Source: Scytonema millei VB511283 (GTDB lineage Bacteria > Cyanobacteriota > Cyanobacteriia > Cyanobacteriales > Chroococcidiopsidaceae). Taken from it: 64,000 bases of DNA. Under the pieces are notes generated by a model, which did not search any database, had not been told where the DNA came from, and saw nothing but the letters and a program-made list of their open reading frames with translations. The DNA lies in assembly GCF_000817735.3 (NCBI RefSeq), contig NZ_JTJC03000003.1, positions 124,001 through 188,000 on the forward strand. The letters are read 5' to 3'. Shown here piece by piece: positions 53,976-63,662 of this stretch (positions are counted from its first letter, which is position 1; each line of letters opens with the position of its first letter). Position numbers and translations under genes: made by a program.

Positions 53976-54064
53976 GGTGGCAGTTCTCCTAATCGTGTAG
54001 CTTGCTCAAGATGAAAGTGAGCCTAGTGTAAAGTATTTTAAAACAATTTTGCGATCGCCTTTGA

Positions 54065-54165
54065 CAGTCATCAGTTATCAGTTATCAGTTATCAGTTATC
54101 AGGGAGCAGGGGAGCAAAAACTGCCAACCAATAACCAATGACCAATGACCAATGACCAATGACCA
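54065..54165. repeat. Heptamer arrays leading into pdxA
   Basis: TTATCAG, GGGAGCA and ACCAATG units. The last ATGACC unit contains the first possible pdxA start codon. Confidence 0.85.
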
Positions 54166-55349
54166 CTAGTATGGATACCTCAACGACAACTTACAAAACG
54201 AGCGATCGCCCCCGAATTGCAATATCGATGGGAGATCCGGCGGGAATTGGTGCGGAGGTAATTTTGAAAGCCTTGGCAGACCAACAATTAGGGGCAGCTT
54301 GTCAAGTTACGGTAGTTGGTAACAAGCAAGTTCTGCTAGATACTTACGAGCGATTGCGTCAAAGTTCCTATTGTCCGTTAAATAGTTATATCCACCCAGA
54401 TGAATTAGAAATTCTTGAGGTGGAAGTTGTGAGGGAAATGGTAGGCGCAGTCAAGCAGGGTACGGGTAATGCGGCTAGCGGAGCGATGAGTTTTGCTTAT
54501 TTAGAAACTGCGATCGCCCGAACTGTGGTAGGAGATTTTCACGGGATCGTGACAGCACCAATTGCCAAATCAGCATGGAAAGCCGCAGGATACGATTATC
54601 CAGGACAAACCGAATTACTTGCCGAAAAAGCTGGAGTCGAACGATTTGGGATGCTATTCGTAGCGCGATCGCCTCATACTGGCTGGACGCTACGCGCTCT
54701 TTTGGCAACCACCCACATCCCCTTGCGCCAAGTCTCAGAGACACTCACACCACAATTGTTGACTCACAAGCTCGATCTGCTAGTGAAATGCCTGCAACAG
54801 GACTTTGGCGTAGAACAACCAAGAATTGCGATCGCGGGTTTAAACCCTCACAGTGGCGAACAGGGACAACTAGGACGAGAAGAAGTGGACTGGCTAAATT
54901 CTTGGCTGGAAACAGAACGTCAAAATCGCCCCAATCTTCAATTAGAAGGCTTGCTACCACCCGATACTATGTGGGTTAAGCCAGGGATGGCGTGGTATGG
55001 GAAGGGAGCAGGGACGAGCTGGGAGCAGGGAGCTGGGGGGAAGAGGAGCAGAGGAGCAGAGGAGCAACTACCAACTACCAACTACCAACTATCAACTACC
55101 AACTACCATCCTGCTGATGCGTACTTGGCACTTTATCACGACCAAGGGTTAATTCCAGTCAAATTGATGGCGTTCGATCGCGCTGTTAATACTTCCATCG
55201 GTCTTCCCTTCATCCGCACTTCACCCGATCATGGCACGGCTTTTGATATCGCAGGCAAAGGTATTGCCGACTCAACTAGCATGAAAGCCGCGATTCAACT
55301 CGCTACGGAATTAGTCCACCATAGAAGTCAGTTAACAGTTATCAGTTAA
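54159..55349 (+). CDS. pdxA: 4-Hydroxythreonine-4-phosphate dehydrogenase with repeat-derived insert
   Basis: PdxA oxidises 4-phosphohydroxy-threonine in vitamin B6 synthesis. Motifs [41 protein letters not shown] and [19 protein letters not shown] mark the active site and its metal-binding His/Asp. The protein is 396 residues, longer than the usual 330-350. Residues about 281-317 ([15 protein letters not shown], then [13 protein letters not shown]) are encoded by GGGAGCA and ACTACCA repeats. The final residues (SQLTVIS) also come from CAGTTAT repeats. The first ATG lies within an ACCAATG array; the ATG at 54171 is an alternative start. Confidence 0.93.
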   Translation: MTTSMDTSTTTYKTSDRPRIAISMGDPAGIGAEVILKALADQQLGAACQVTVVGNKQVLLDTYERLRQSSYCPLNSYIHPDELEILEVEVVREMVGAVKQGTGNAASGAMSFAYLETAIARTVVGDFHGIVTAPIAKSAWKAAGYDYPGQTELLAEKAGVERFGMLFVARSPHTGWTLRALLATTHIPLRQVSETLTPQLLTHKLDLLVKCLQQDFGVEQPRIAIAGLNPHSGEQGQLGREEVDWLNSWLETERQNRPNLQLEGLLPPDTMWVKPGMAWYGKGAGTSWEQGAGGKRSRGAEEQLPTTNYQLSTTNYHPADAYLALYHDQGLIPVKLMAFDRAVNTSIGLPFIRTSPDHGTAFDIAGKGIADSTSMKAAIQLATELVHHRSQLTVIS

Positions 55350-55510
55350 CAGTTATCAGTGTACAAACATTACATGTAATTTCTGTACAAAGCTATCAGT
55401 CAAAAGTTTTAACGCAATGTAGCAAAGAATTTACCGTCTTCACAGAGTGTAGCGAGCGCGTTTACCGTCAACAGTCAACAGTCAACTGTCAACCATCAAC
55501 CATCAACCAA
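55325..55510. repeat. Repeat cluster after pdxA
   Basis: CAGTTAT units overlap the end of pdxA, followed by a palindrome copy, a TTCACAGAGTGTAGCGAGCG segment and GTCAACC/GTCAACT heptamers. A related AGCGAGCGCGTTTAC repeat recurs near 59170. Confidence 0.85.
55360..55389. repeat. 30-bp palindrome, diverged copy of the 18287 element
   Basis: The two 15-base halves (TGTACAAACATTACA and its partner) match with two mispairs. The core TTACATGTAA is shared with the copy at 18287-18316. Confidence 0.85.
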
Positions 55511-55613
55511 TTACCAGTAAGTAAGATACATCCCAAGATAGATGCCACGGTTTTGTAATCTACCAACAGTCTGATAGTATTTATCGCGATCGCAGTAGAT
55601 TATCAAAGAAATC

Positions 55614-56126
55614 ATGAGCAATCAACTTCGTAACCTACTAATCGGCGCTGGAGTCGCTGCTGTTGGCGCAATTGGCACTAAAGTAGCTGTTGACTATTTC
55701 AAGAATCGCGGTCAAGAAGAAGTCGTGGATGACAGTCAAGGCGATGCTGAGGCAACCTCGGCTGAGGAAGTGGCTTACGCGACTGTAGAACCTAGTTCGG
55801 TTCAAGCATTCCTCGATAAAAGTTTTGGCACTCCTGGTCGTTACACGCCTAATCGTCCGCCAAAAGTATTTGATTATCAGGGTAAACAATACATGGTGAT
55901 TTGGGCTTACGATAACAAACAGCAAAAAAATCAAATGCTGGCTTTTATCTACACGGGTCAAGGTCGCGATATGATTGCCAGCGTCGGATATACGCCTGAG
56001 AAAACAGACTACAATCTCGAATTAGCGAACACGCCTTTTGCGATTGAAGTCAATGGCAAACAAATTAAATCGGGACAGTCGGAAGCCAGTGGTACAAATG
56101 ATGTCGATTTTGTACTAGCGGCATAA
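55614..56126 (+). CDS. Hypothetical membrane-anchored protein
   Basis: The 170-residue protein has an N-terminal hydrophobic segment (LRNLLIGAGVAAVGAIGTKVA) that should anchor it or act as a signal. An acidic linker (EEVVDDSQGDAEATSAEEV) and a beta-rich C-terminal domain follow (VFDYQGKQYMVIWAYDNKQQ, FIYTGQGRDMIASVGYTPE). The domain is typical of conserved cyanobacterial proteins of unknown function. No adjacent gene suggests a role. Confidence 0.72.
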   Translation: MSNQLRNLLIGAGVAAVGAIGTKVAVDYFKNRGQEEVVDDSQGDAEATSAEEVAYATVEPSSVQAFLDKSFGTPGRYTPNRPPKVFDYQGKQYMVIWAYDNKQQKNQMLAFIYTGQGRDMIASVGYTPEKTDYNLELANTPFAIEVNGKQIKSGQSEASGTNDVDFVLAA

Positions 56127-56161
56127 CATTTTGAAATTTGGCGATTCGCTAAATATTCTTA

Positions 56162-57361
56162 CTAAAACTCCGTCCACCGATCTTGGGGGAGGAAGGAACG
56201 CTCTTTCGGAATCGGTGCAACTGGTTCTGTGAGGGTAAATGTTCCAGCCTCAATCCATTGTTTCAACTCCCTGGCAACTTGCCGCGATAAGGCTATGCTT
56301 GCCAAGGGAGCAACTCTGACAGACTTACCATCGATCGCCATCCGTCCAGATTTGAGTTGAGCGTAGCTAACTAGCCCAAACGTCGGACGCACGCGGCGGG
56401 GAATGGAAAAGTCTACAATCGGTGCAACCAGATCTCTATCTTGCACGGCACAGTTAGCAACGACTGTCTCAGTTAAAACTGGTAAGGGTACGCCCACACC
56501 CAACATCAAAGAAGGACCGTAGCTTTTGAAATAACAACCACGTACCCACTGAGGATTCATTTGCTTGGCATCGCCAATCAGAGCTAAAGTGGCGGCGGGA
56601 CCGATGGGGGTTTGATTCGGTAAGCGTTTTTGTAGGGGAAAATGCTGCGTTCCTTCCCAGGCGATGTAACCAATACCGCCACCTAAAAATATGCGCGTAC
56701 CGATGCCAATTAATTGCAAGTCTGGGTCGTTGAATAAAGGGGAAATAGCGCCAGGGTTGGAATAAACCGCATTGCCTAAGCGAGGTTGCAAAGGACCGAG
56801 ATAGGTAAACAAGGGGCGATCGCCACCATTGACTCCAACGATAAAGTTTTGATAGAGATTGCGGGGATTGAATAAATAAAACTGATTGATTGTCTCGCGG
56901 CTAATTGTTGTTTCAAAGTTAGCTCTGGGGTAGCAGTCCGTTACCTGTCCTACAGCGCGTAACTGGACTGTTTTACCAGCAATTAAGTCAGCAATAACGT
57001 GTCCGCCACCTTTAACTATCTGCGTTTTAGTTTCACTGACACTCAGACGATTTTCTTCTCCATCGGCGGCTTCAACTGCCTGCGTTGCACCTAAATACAA
57101 ATCCACCGCACCGAAACCAGAGTAGGCTGGTACGCCATCCAACCAGCAGCGCCGAATTTTAATTGGTGGATCGGTATGCCCCAGGTTAATTATTGCTCCC
57201 GAAGACTCCATTGGCTCAAACGTGCCAGTGGTGACGACATCAACTTCTTTGGCTGTTTGGGTAATGCCTACCTCTACCACCCGTGCTTTTAATTCTTCTA
57301 CCGTTAAGACAACAGCATGTTTGCGGCTAATTTTATCGTTAATTTCAGCAAGCGATCGCAT
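56162..57361 (-). CDS. Homocysteine-biosynthesis-type protein (DUF39)
   Basis: The 399-residue protein matches the DUF39/HcyBio family. It starts RSLAEINDKISRKHAVVLTV and contains VVTTGTFEPMESSGAIINLG and GFGAVDLYLGATQAVEA. In methanogens a relative is needed to make homocysteine from aspartate semialdehyde with sulfide. Whether the cyanobacterial protein does the same is not shown here. No ferredoxin-type partner gene is adjacent. A heptamer array (GTGACCA) directly precedes the start. Confidence 0.85.
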   Translation of the reverse strand: MRSLAEINDKISRKHAVVLTVEELKARVVEVGITQTAKEVDVVTTGTFEPMESSGAIINLGHTDPPIKIRRCWLDGVPAYSGFGAVDLYLGATQAVEAADGEENRLSVSETKTQIVKGGGHVIADLIAGKTVQLRAVGQVTDCYPRANFETTISRETINQFYLFNPRNLYQNFIVGVNGGDRPLFTYLGPLQPRLGNAVYSNPGAISPLFNDPDLQLIGIGTRIFLGGGIGYIAWEGTQHFPLQKRLPNQTPIGPAATLALIGDAKQMNPQWVRGCYFKSYGPSLMLGVGVPLPVLTETVVANCAVQDRDLVAPIVDFSIPRRVRPTFGLVSYAQLKSGRMAIDGKSVRVAPLASIALSRQVARELKQWIEAGTFTLTEPVAPIPKERSFLPQDRWTEF

Positions 57362-57552
57362 GTGACAGTGACCAGTGACCAGTGACCAGTGACCAGTGAA
57401 CAGTAATTACCCTAGCAGCACGCTGAAAAAAGCACGCATATACCAAAGCGACGAGAAATAGCGATTCCTCGTCCGTTCGCCAAATGGCAAATAAGCAATC
57501 TTGAAACTACAGGTTTGAAACTACAAGTTTGAAACTACAAGTTTGAAACTAT
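57362..57552. repeat. Heptamer and 14-bp repeats
   Basis: ACCAGTG units (57364-57400) follow the DUF39 start. At 57500-57552 a 14-bp unit (GTTTGAAACTACAA) is repeated about 3.5 times and reaches the next stop codon. Confidence 0.85.
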
Positions 57553-57803
57553 AGGCGTTCTGTGACTGCTAACTCTTCTGACAATTCCGAGTTCTGCTGC
57601 TTCATACTTTGTAAATGTTCCAACAGCGACTCGATTTCTGCCTTGAGCTGGAGAAACTCGACCAGCCGCTCTTGCTGGTAAGGTGGTTTTTTTATCTCTC
57701 TAGCTTGTGTGCTGTGAGCCGATGCATCCGAGCTTTCGATCGCAGCCTGATAAGAGCCAATTGTTGCTTGAGCGCGGGTTACACTTGATGGACTGGTTGA
57801 CAT
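57549..57803 (-). CDS. Small coiled-coil protein, unknown function
   Basis: The 84-residue protein has a Ser/Thr/Ala-rich N-terminal half and a C-terminal coiled coil (about 42-80, LVEFLQLKAEIESLLEHLQS). The stop codon is at the edge of a 14-bp repeat array. It is divergent from thrC. No family is recognised; the gene is plausible from its regular heptad pattern but not certain. Confidence 0.6.
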   Translation of the reverse strand: MSTSPSSVTRAQATIGSYQAAIESSDASAHSTQAREIKKPPYQQERLVEFLQLKAEIESLLEHLQSMKQQNSELSEELAVTERL

Positions 57804-58029
57804 CTGAAACTCAGTAGTTATATTTGCCTACTCACACCGATTTCAATATTCTATACCGATCTGGGGGCGACCACAAAATTAAACTGTGGCGGTTTTAGAA
57901 CTGGCAATTGGAAGTTGATGATGTGAAGCAGCTACCGTCAGGGTAGACTAGAGATAAGAAGCTTTACCTCTGCCTCGTGCAGGATAGCTTTTTGGTTATA
58001 AAAACTACCATCCTTGCATTCCAAATCTG

Positions 58030-59139
58030 TTGCATTCCGAACCCGTGACTCTAAGCCTGTCTGCTAATACATCATCAAATTGCCAAAATTGGTCTGGACT
58101 GATAGAAACATATCGGCAATATTTGCCTGTTACTGACCAGACTCCAGTTGTAACTTTGTTAGAGGGGAACACCCCCTTAATTCCCGCCCCTGCGATCGCG
58201 GCTCAGATTGGCAGACAGGTGCGCGTACTCGTTAAGTATGATGGTTTAAACCCAACGGGTAGCTTCAAAGACCGAGGCATGACGATGGCAATCTCCAAGG
58301 CAAAAGAAGCCGGAGCCAAAGCTGTTATTTGTGCTAGTACGGGCAATACCTCAGCAGCAGCGGCGGCTTATGCGCGGCGTGGCGGAATGCGAGCTTTCGT
58401 CTTAATTCCTGATGGCTACGTTGCTCTAGGAAAACTCGCACAAGCTTTGCTGTATGGAGCAGAAATACTAGCAATCAAAGGTAACTTCGATCGCGCCTTA
58501 GAAATTGTGCGCGAGATGGCAGAGACTTATCCAGTGAATTTGGTGAATTCAGTCAATCCCTATCGTTTAGAAGGGCAGAAAACTGCAGCATTTGAGATTG
58601 TTGACAACTTAGGCAACGCCCCCGACTGGTTGTGCATTCCCGTAGGCAACGCAGGAAATATAACAGCATATTGGATGGGATTTTGTCAATATCACAGTTT
58701 AGGAAAGTGCGATCGCTTGCCTAAAATGATGGGATTTCAAGCAACTGGCGCTGCTCCTTTAGTCACGGGACAAGCCGTAACTCACCCCGAGACAATTGCG
58801 ACAGCAATACGCATTGGCAACCCCGCCAGCTGGCAAAAAGCGATCGCGGTACAAACAGCTAGTGCGGGAGAATTTAATGCTGTCAGCGATGCCGAAATCT
58901 TAGACGCATACCGTTTTCTTGCCTCCGAAGAAGGCATTTTCTGCGAACCCGCCAGTGCTGCATCTGTGGCTGGACTGTTCAAGGTAAAAGATCGAGTTCC
59001 CAGCGGTGCAACCGTAGTTTGCGTTTTAACCGGAAACGGTTTGAAAGATCCAGACACAGCCATCAACCACAGTCAAAACAGCTTTAAGCAAGGAATTGAG
59101 CCGACGCTGGAATCGGTAGCAAAAGTGATGGGATTTTAA
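58030..59139 (+). CDS. thrC: Threonine synthase
   Basis: This 369-residue PLP enzyme turns O-phosphohomoserine into threonine. The PLP-lysine is in [15 protein letters not shown], the phosphate loop is [14 protein letters not shown], and [20 protein letters not shown] binds substrate. The start is TTG at 58030; the GTG five codons later (58045) is an alternative, and the conserved part begins at [14 protein letters not shown]. The compact form lacks the extended N-terminal domain found in plants. It is monocistronic. Confidence 0.93.
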   Translation: MHSEPVTLSLSANTSSNCQNWSGLIETYRQYLPVTDQTPVVTLLEGNTPLIPAPAIAAQIGRQVRVLVKYDGLNPTGSFKDRGMTMAISKAKEAGAKAVICASTGNTSAAAAAYARRGGMRAFVLIPDGYVALGKLAQALLYGAEILAIKGNFDRALEIVREMAETYPVNLVNSVNPYRLEGQKTAAFEIVDNLGNAPDWLCIPVGNAGNITAYWMGFCQYHSLGKCDRLPKMMGFQATGAAPLVTGQAVTHPETIATAIRIGNPASWQKAIAVQTASAGEFNAVSDAEILDAYRFLASEEGIFCEPASAASVAGLFKVKDRVPSGATVVCVLTGNGLKDPDTAINHSQNSFKQGIEPTLESVAKVMGF

Positions 59140-59240
59140 CAGTTATCAGCTATCAGTTATCAGTTATCAGCTAACTGTCTTCACGTGGTGTCGCGAGCGC
59201 GTTTACTGTCAACCGTCAACCGTCAACCGTCAACTACCAT
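59140..59240. repeat. Heptamer arrays after thrC
   Basis: TTATCAG and GTCAACC units flank a TCTTCACGTGGTGTCGCGAG segment that matches the repeat near 55440. Confidence 0.85.
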
Positions 59241-59331
59241 TGACCAATAGTAAATCTATCTTCCGTCGCTAGACGGATCTATCAGTTTTGGCAGATGGTG
59301 GAATGAATCGTAGCTGCCACGACTACATTAA

Positions 59332-60240
59332 ATGCTATCAACTCGTTTTTTCCGCTTCTTCCGCTATCTCAACTGGAAGACTTTGACAAAAACAGTGGCT
59401 CGCGTTGGGCAACGTCGTCTGTTTGGACTTTCATCAGAAATTGCTTATAATGCGATGCTGTCTTTGTTTCCGGCAATTCTTGCTGTCATTACCGCGATCG
59501 GCTTATTTGAAGAATCCTTCCAATCTACCTTTAAGGAATTAGCAAGTCAATTGAGTCAAGTCGCACCAGATGAGGCGATGGTACTAATTCGAGATTTCTC
59601 CAAACAAATTACTCAAACGAGAAATACGGGTTTATTTTCGATTAGTTTTATCGTAGCAATTTGGGCTGCTTCTGGAGCTTTAAGTGCAGCAATGACTGCA
59701 CTCGATCGCATTCATGAAATTCCCCCAAAACAAATGCGTCCATTTTGGAAAGCAAAACTCGTTTCTTTAGGATTGACAATTGGGACAATTTTACTATTAG
59801 TTGTAGCTTCTTTTTTAGTATTTATTAGCGACTGGCTGTTAGATTTTTTTGTATTGAAAAGTCAAAATCGGCTGTGGTTCTTATTAATTATTTGGCAGCT
59901 TTTAAGCTGGCCCATTGCCCTAGCGATCGTCGCGGCTGCTTTTGGTTTTGTCTACCGTTATGGACCGAGCATTTGGAACCCTGGAATGCCACTAATGCCA
60001 GGAGCCGTATTAGCTGCTGTTTCTTGGGCATTAGTTTCTGCTGGTTTCCGACTTTACGTAGCTAATTTTGGGAATTACAACCAAGCTTACGGCGCAATTG
60101 GAGCAGTCATTGTTTTAATGCTTTGGCTCTACATGAGCGGTTTAGTATTATTAGTAGGAGATCAGCTGAACGTCACAGTAGGAGAACAAATGCGATCGCG
60201 TTCCCAGGTTGCTAAACGATCGGCTTCAGTTCAGAATTAA
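59332..60240 (+). CDS. YihY/BrkB-type inner membrane protein
   Basis: The 302-residue protein has six predicted membrane helices and the family start GLSSEIAYNAMLSLFPAILA. Later segments FVYRYGPSIWNPGMPLMPGA and YNQAYGAIGAVIVLMLWLYM are hallmarks of the YihY family. Early annotation as RNase BN is now known to be wrong. The N-terminal Arg-rich stretch suggests a cytoplasmic N-terminus. Function in cyanobacteria is unknown. Confidence 0.92.
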   Translation: MLSTRFFRFFRYLNWKTLTKTVARVGQRRLFGLSSEIAYNAMLSLFPAILAVITAIGLFEESFQSTFKELASQLSQVAPDEAMVLIRDFSKQITQTRNTGLFSISFIVAIWAASGALSAAMTALDRIHEIPPKQMRPFWKAKLVSLGLTIGTILLLVVASFLVFISDWLLDFFVLKSQNRLWFLLIIWQLLSWPIALAIVAAAFGFVYRYGPSIWNPGMPLMPGAVLAAVSWALVSAGFRLYVANFGNYNQAYGAIGAVIVLMLWLYMSGLVLLVGDQLNVTVGEQMRSRSQVAKRSASVQN

Positions 60241-60275
60241 ATTTTAGAATTAAATTTTAACAGTACCACCAATTT

Positions 60276-60322
60276 CTAATAACTGATAACTGATAACTGA
60301 TAACTGACAACTGATAACTGTT
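60276..60322. repeat. Heptamer array (ACTGATA) between convergent genes
   Basis: About six units reach the stop of the PPC-domain gene. Confidence 0.85.
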
Positions 60323-60833
60323 ACTTCAGAAATTGACGTAACTTTGGTATAAGTGGATTGCTACGCTCGGACGATACTGGTTGCAGCCGCGTCACTTTGA
60401 GACGAAAGTTACCAACCCCAGTTTCCCCAAATGCTCGCACGCGAACGATATATCTTCCTGTTTTAGCAATTCGTGTAAACAATAGAGCATTGTTACTGCC
60501 ATCAGGACCATCATCATTTTCTGCCACTGTAGAACCATCTTCGGCAAGTAGCGTCAAGATTGCGTCAAAACTCTCAGAGGCAAGATCGATCGCCACACTT
60601 TCACCCTCTTTAAATTCCATCACGTAATCGCGGGCAAATCCTCCCTGACCCGTGGGAATATCTTTTTCCGATAGAGTATCATCGATCTGATTACTGGCAG
60701 GCAAAGTAATAGGATTATAAAGCTTGCATTGGCTGCATTGGGCAACAACGGCGCTCATTCCCATTGCGATCGCCACACAGGTAGCAGGGATAAATACTTG
60801 GCTTACTCTAACTACGACAGCCTTTAGGATCAT
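60321..60833 (-). CDS. Exported PPC-domain protein
   Basis: The 170-residue protein has a signal peptide (about 10-28, VFIPATCVAIAMGMSAVVA), a short linker and a bacterial pre-peptidase C-terminal (PPC) domain of about 90 residues. Motifs are RDYVMEFKEGESVAIDLASE, FDAILTLLAEDGSTVAENDD and GRYIVRVRAFGETGVGNFRL. It should be periplasmic or secreted. PPC domains often accompany proteases or act alone in binding. The gene converges on the YihY gene. Confidence 0.85.
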   Translation of the reverse strand: MILKAVVVRVSQVFIPATCVAIAMGMSAVVAQCSQCKLYNPITLPASNQIDDTLSEKDIPTGQGGFARDYVMEFKEGESVAIDLASESFDAILTLLAEDGSTVAENDDGPDGSNNALLFTRIAKTGRYIVRVRAFGETGVGNFRLKVTRLQPVSSERSNPLIPKLRQFLK

Positions 60834-60901
60834 GCAGCGCCAGATTCCAGCAGAACAGCTAAACCCGACTATTATAGTTGCCCTCTAGAATCTTGTGAAG
60901 A

Positions 60902-61081
60902 GTCAGTTATCAGTGACCAGTTATCAGTGACCAGTTATCAGTGACCAGTTATCAGTTATCAGTGACCAGTTATCAGTTATCAGTGAGCAGTTAACAATCC
61001 ACTACACCCCACACCCCACACCCTACACCCTACACCCCACACCCCACACCCTACACCCTACACCCCACACCCCACACCCCT
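60902..61081. repeat. Large composite heptamer array
   Basis: About 180 bp of AGTTATC/AGTGACC units, then CACCCCA/CACCCTA units, reach the stop codon of the DUF3067-type gene. All have 7-bp period. Confidence 0.92.
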
Positions 61082-61083
61082 AG

Positions 61084-61392
61084 TTACAAAAGCCACTCGG
61101 AAGCCCGTTCGCCTAGATCGAGCGGGATGCTGACAGCTTTACCCAATCGAGGACGATCGCGAGTTTGAGTGATATATGTCCGTACCTGTCCCACCCCGCC
61201 AAACTCGTTTAAGTAACTAGCGATCGAGTCTAAATGGGCTTTGTACTCTGCTTCCGACAAGGGAAACGAGGCTTGTTCGAGATATTTCCACATCACCTGT
61301 AGAAAAATCTTGCCCTGAGTACGGCGCAACTGCACGTCATAAGAGCGCCCCCACTTGTTCAGCAACAGCTGGCGTAAATCTTCTCCAGTCAT
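61084..61392 (-). CDS. DUF3067-type protein
   Basis: The 102-residue protein starts MTGEDLRQLLLNKWGRSYDV. It continues RRTQGKIFLQVMWKYLEQAS and contains EFGGVGQVRTYITQTRDRPR, the hallmarks of the DUF3067 family conserved in cyanobacteria and plastids. The function is not known. It is divergent from petC-petA, a linkage suggestive of a role near the b6f complex (inference). Confidence 0.87.
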   Translation of the reverse strand: MTGEDLRQLLLNKWGRSYDVQLRRTQGKIFLQVMWKYLEQASFPLSEAEYKAHLDSIASYLNEFGGVGQVRTYITQTRDRPRLGKAVSIPLDLGERASEWLL

Positions 61393-61767
61393 AAGTCTTA
61401 AAATGTATTGCCCATACTGCTGTCGCCTTCACATTTCGTTACAGGGTAAAGCTACGTTACTCAGGTATGATACCAATATAAAGAAATGTAATGTTTACTC
61501 TCATCAAGGCTGGCAACATCCTTGGCAGAGGAATTCTATCATGTTTGTGGATGACAGGGCAGTCTTCGGAACAGTTACTAGTTTTACAGCGATCGATCGC
61601 CAAAAGTTTCAGAGGGGAATTTAGAATTTGCCTCAAACGTACTACGCTTAGGATTGTGGAAAAATCTGACTCCCACTGAGAAAAACCTAAAAACTGATAA
61701 CTGGTCGCTGGTCGCTGGTCACTGTGAAGAGGGTTGTAAACAAAGGTAAAAGCGCAAAAGAAAAGTT
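61393..61767. other. Divergent promoter region upstream of petC
   Basis: The 375-bp gap contains mostly unique sequence plus a GGTCGCT heptamer run (about 61700-61722). Frames at 61491-61679 show no gene-like features. It should hold the petC-petA and DUF3067 promoters. Confidence 0.6.
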
Positions 61768-62307
61768 ATGGCTCAGATTTCTGAATCAATGGATGTCCCA
61801 GGAATGGGGCGACGGCAATTCATGAACTTATTGACTTTTGGGACAATCACAGGTACGGCGCTAGGAGCATTGTACCCAGTAGTCAAGTACTTTATTCCGC
61901 CTGCTGCTGGTGGTGCAGGTGGAGGTGTAACGGCAAAAGACGAACTCGGTAATGACGTGAGCGTGAGTCAGTTCACTGCCAACCGTAATCCAGGCGATCG
62001 CTCGTTGGTTCAAGGACTGAAGGGCGACCCCACTTACTTGATCGTAGAAAGCAAAGGCGCGGTCGGTGAATATGGCTTAAATGCCGTGTGTACCCACTTA
62101 GGCTGTGTCGTGCCTTGGAACACAGCAGAAAACAAGTTTAAGTGTCCTTGTCACGGCTCCCAATACGATAATACGGGTAAAGTCGTGCGCGGTCCCGCCC
62201 CCCTATCGCTGGCACTGGTTCACACCGCAGTCCAAGATGACAAAGTCGTGTTAACGCCTTGGACGGAAACCGATTTTCGCACTGGGGAAGATCCTTGGTG
62301 GGCTTAG
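61768..62307 (+). CDS. petC: Cytochrome b6f Rieske iron-sulfur protein
   Basis: The 179-residue subunit moves electrons from plastoquinol to cytochrome f. The N-terminal membrane anchor includes [20 protein letters not shown] with twin-arginine-like residues, followed by a glycine hinge (AAGGAGGGV). The cluster site is CTHLGC (Cys111, His113) and CPCHGS (Cys126, His129), with a disulfide likely between Cys116 and Cys128. It is the first gene of the petC-petA operon. Confidence 0.98.
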   Translation: MAQISESMDVPGMGRRQFMNLLTFGTITGTALGALYPVVKYFIPPAAGGAGGGVTAKDELGNDVSVSQFTANRNPGDRSLVQGLKGDPTYLIVESKGAVGEYGLNAVCTHLGCVVPWNTAENKFKCPCHGSQYDNTGKVVRGPAPLSLALVHTAVQDDKVVLTPWTETDFRTGEDPWWA

Positions 62308-62342
62308 ATCTGCCGCGATTTGTAGCGTATGAGTTTTGATGA

Positions 62343-62412
62343 TTAGGGAGTCGGGAGTCGGGAGTCGGGAGTTGGGAAATTTTGACTTTTGACTTTTGAC
62401 TTTTGACTTTTC
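62343..62412. repeat. Heptamer arrays between petC and petA
   Basis: GGGAGTC units are followed by TTTTGAC units inside the operon spacer. Confidence 0.9.
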
Positions 62413-62452
62413 CCTTTACCCCTTACTCCTAGTTTTAATTAGTTGTCTGCCG

Positions 62453-63454
62453 ATGAAAAGAGTTTCGATCCGAGCAAGATGGTCTTGCAGTGCTAGAGCG
62501 ATCGCCAAGATGGTGCTGGTGGCGATCGCTACAGTAGCCTTTTTCTTCTCTAGCGATTTTGCCCTGCCACAAGCGGCTGCTGCCTATCCTTTCTGGGCGC
62601 AGCAATCTTATCCTGAAAGCCCTAGAGAAGCAACCGGACGTATTGTCTGTGCTAACTGCCACCTAGCGGCAAAACCAACAGAAGTAGAAATACCGCAATC
62701 GGTATTGCCCGATAGCGTGTTTGAAGCAGTCGTAAAAATTCCCTACGACACTAACGTTCAACAAGTTGTTGCCGATGGCTCCAAAGGTGGACTTCAGGTT
62801 GGTGCGGTTTTGATGTTACCAGAAGGCTTCAAAATTGCTCCCCCCGAACGCATCTCTGAGGAAATGAAGGAGAAAGTTGGCGATCTTTATTTCCAACCCT
62901 ACAGCGAAGACCAAGAAAATGTGGTCATCGTCGGACCCCTCCCTGGCGAACAATATCAAGAAATTGTCTTCCCAGTCCTTTCGCCCGACCCAGCTAAAGA
63001 CAAGAGCGTTCATTTTGGGAAATACCCCGTTCACGTCGGTGGTAACAGAGGGCGCGGTCAAGTCTACCCCACTGGCGAAAAGAGCAATAACGCCGCTTAT
63101 ACTGCTTCTGCTGCTGGCACGATTTCCAAAATTGCCAAAGTGGAAGATGAATTTGGTAATGCTAAATACGAAGTTAGCATCCAGACTGAATCTGGAGAGA
63201 CAAAAGTTGACACCGTTCCGGCTGGACCTGCTTTTATCGTCTCTGAAGGACAAACAGTTGCAGCTGGTGATGCTTTGACCGATAACCCCAATGTAGGTGG
63301 CTTCGGTCAAGATGACGGAGAAATCGTGCTACAAAGTTCTACCAGAGTACAGTGGTTGTTGGCATTCTTGGCAGCAATTATGTTGTGTCAAGTTCTACTA
63401 GTACTGAAGAAAAAGCAGGTAGAAAAAGTTCAAGCAGCTGAAATGAATTTCTAA
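62453..63454 (+). CDS. petA: Cytochrome f
   Basis: The 333-residue precursor carries a signal peptide ending PQAAAA and a mature N-terminal Tyr ([12 protein letters not shown]) that ligates the haem. The haem attachment site is CANCH, and a C-terminal membrane anchor ([20 protein letters not shown]) closes the protein. It forms the large lumenal domain of the b6f complex and reduces plastocyanin or cytochrome c6. I chose the ATG at 62453; the frame is open further upstream only through repeat DNA. It follows petC in one operon. Confidence 0.97.
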   Translation: MKRVSIRARWSCSARAIAKMVLVAIATVAFFFSSDFALPQAAAAYPFWAQQSYPESPREATGRIVCANCHLAAKPTEVEIPQSVLPDSVFEAVVKIPYDTNVQQVVADGSKGGLQVGAVLMLPEGFKIAPPERISEEMKEKVGDLYFQPYSEDQENVVIVGPLPGEQYQEIVFPVLSPDPAKDKSVHFGKYPVHVGGNRGRGQVYPTGEKSNNAAYTASAAGTISKIAKVEDEFGNAKYEVSIQTESGETKVDTVPAGPAFIVSEGQTVAAGDALTDNPNVGGFGQDDGEIVLQSSTRVQWLLAFLAAIMLCQVLLVLKKKQVEKVQAAEMNF

Positions 63455-63497
63455 GTCAAGGTATCATCCGGCAGAACCGGAATTACTTTTGTGTAGG

Positions 63498-63517
63498 ACA
63501 AGCATTTTGCTTGTTTT
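63498..63517 (+). terminator. First terminator after petA
   Basis: ACAAGCA (63498-63504) and TGCTTGT (63508-63514) form the stem, followed by TTTC. Confidence 0.75.
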
Positions 63518-63529
63518 CTATAACTGATA

Positions 63530-63557
63530 AGACAGGCATCATGTCTGTCTTTTTTTG
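63530..63557 (+). terminator. Second terminator after petA
   Basis: AGACAGGCAT pairs with ATGTCTGTCT (one G-U pair) and is followed by seven T. It is in tandem with the hairpin at 63498. Confidence 0.85.
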
Positions 63558-63632
63558 TGGCAACAGACATACAGATTGCGATCGCTGCACTATAGTAGTT
63601 CTCAGTCGATCGCAATACAATCGCAATACATT

Positions 63633-63662
63633 TGTAGGGGCGCACAGCTGTGCGCCCCTACA
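63633..63662. repeat. 30-bp perfect palindrome, TGTAGGGGCGCACAG half-site
   Basis: Each 15-base half is the reverse complement of the other. The central 26 bp are identical to 28851-28876. Confidence 0.92.

Noticed and set aside
60902-61081. CRISPR-like look of the long repeat block
   Set aside because: Units are 7 bp with no unique spacers of constant length and no cas genes, so this is a tandem heptamer array.
61491-61679. Frame in the petC upstream region
   Set aside because: Composition is not protein-like, no ribosome site is present, and the region should contain two divergent promoters.
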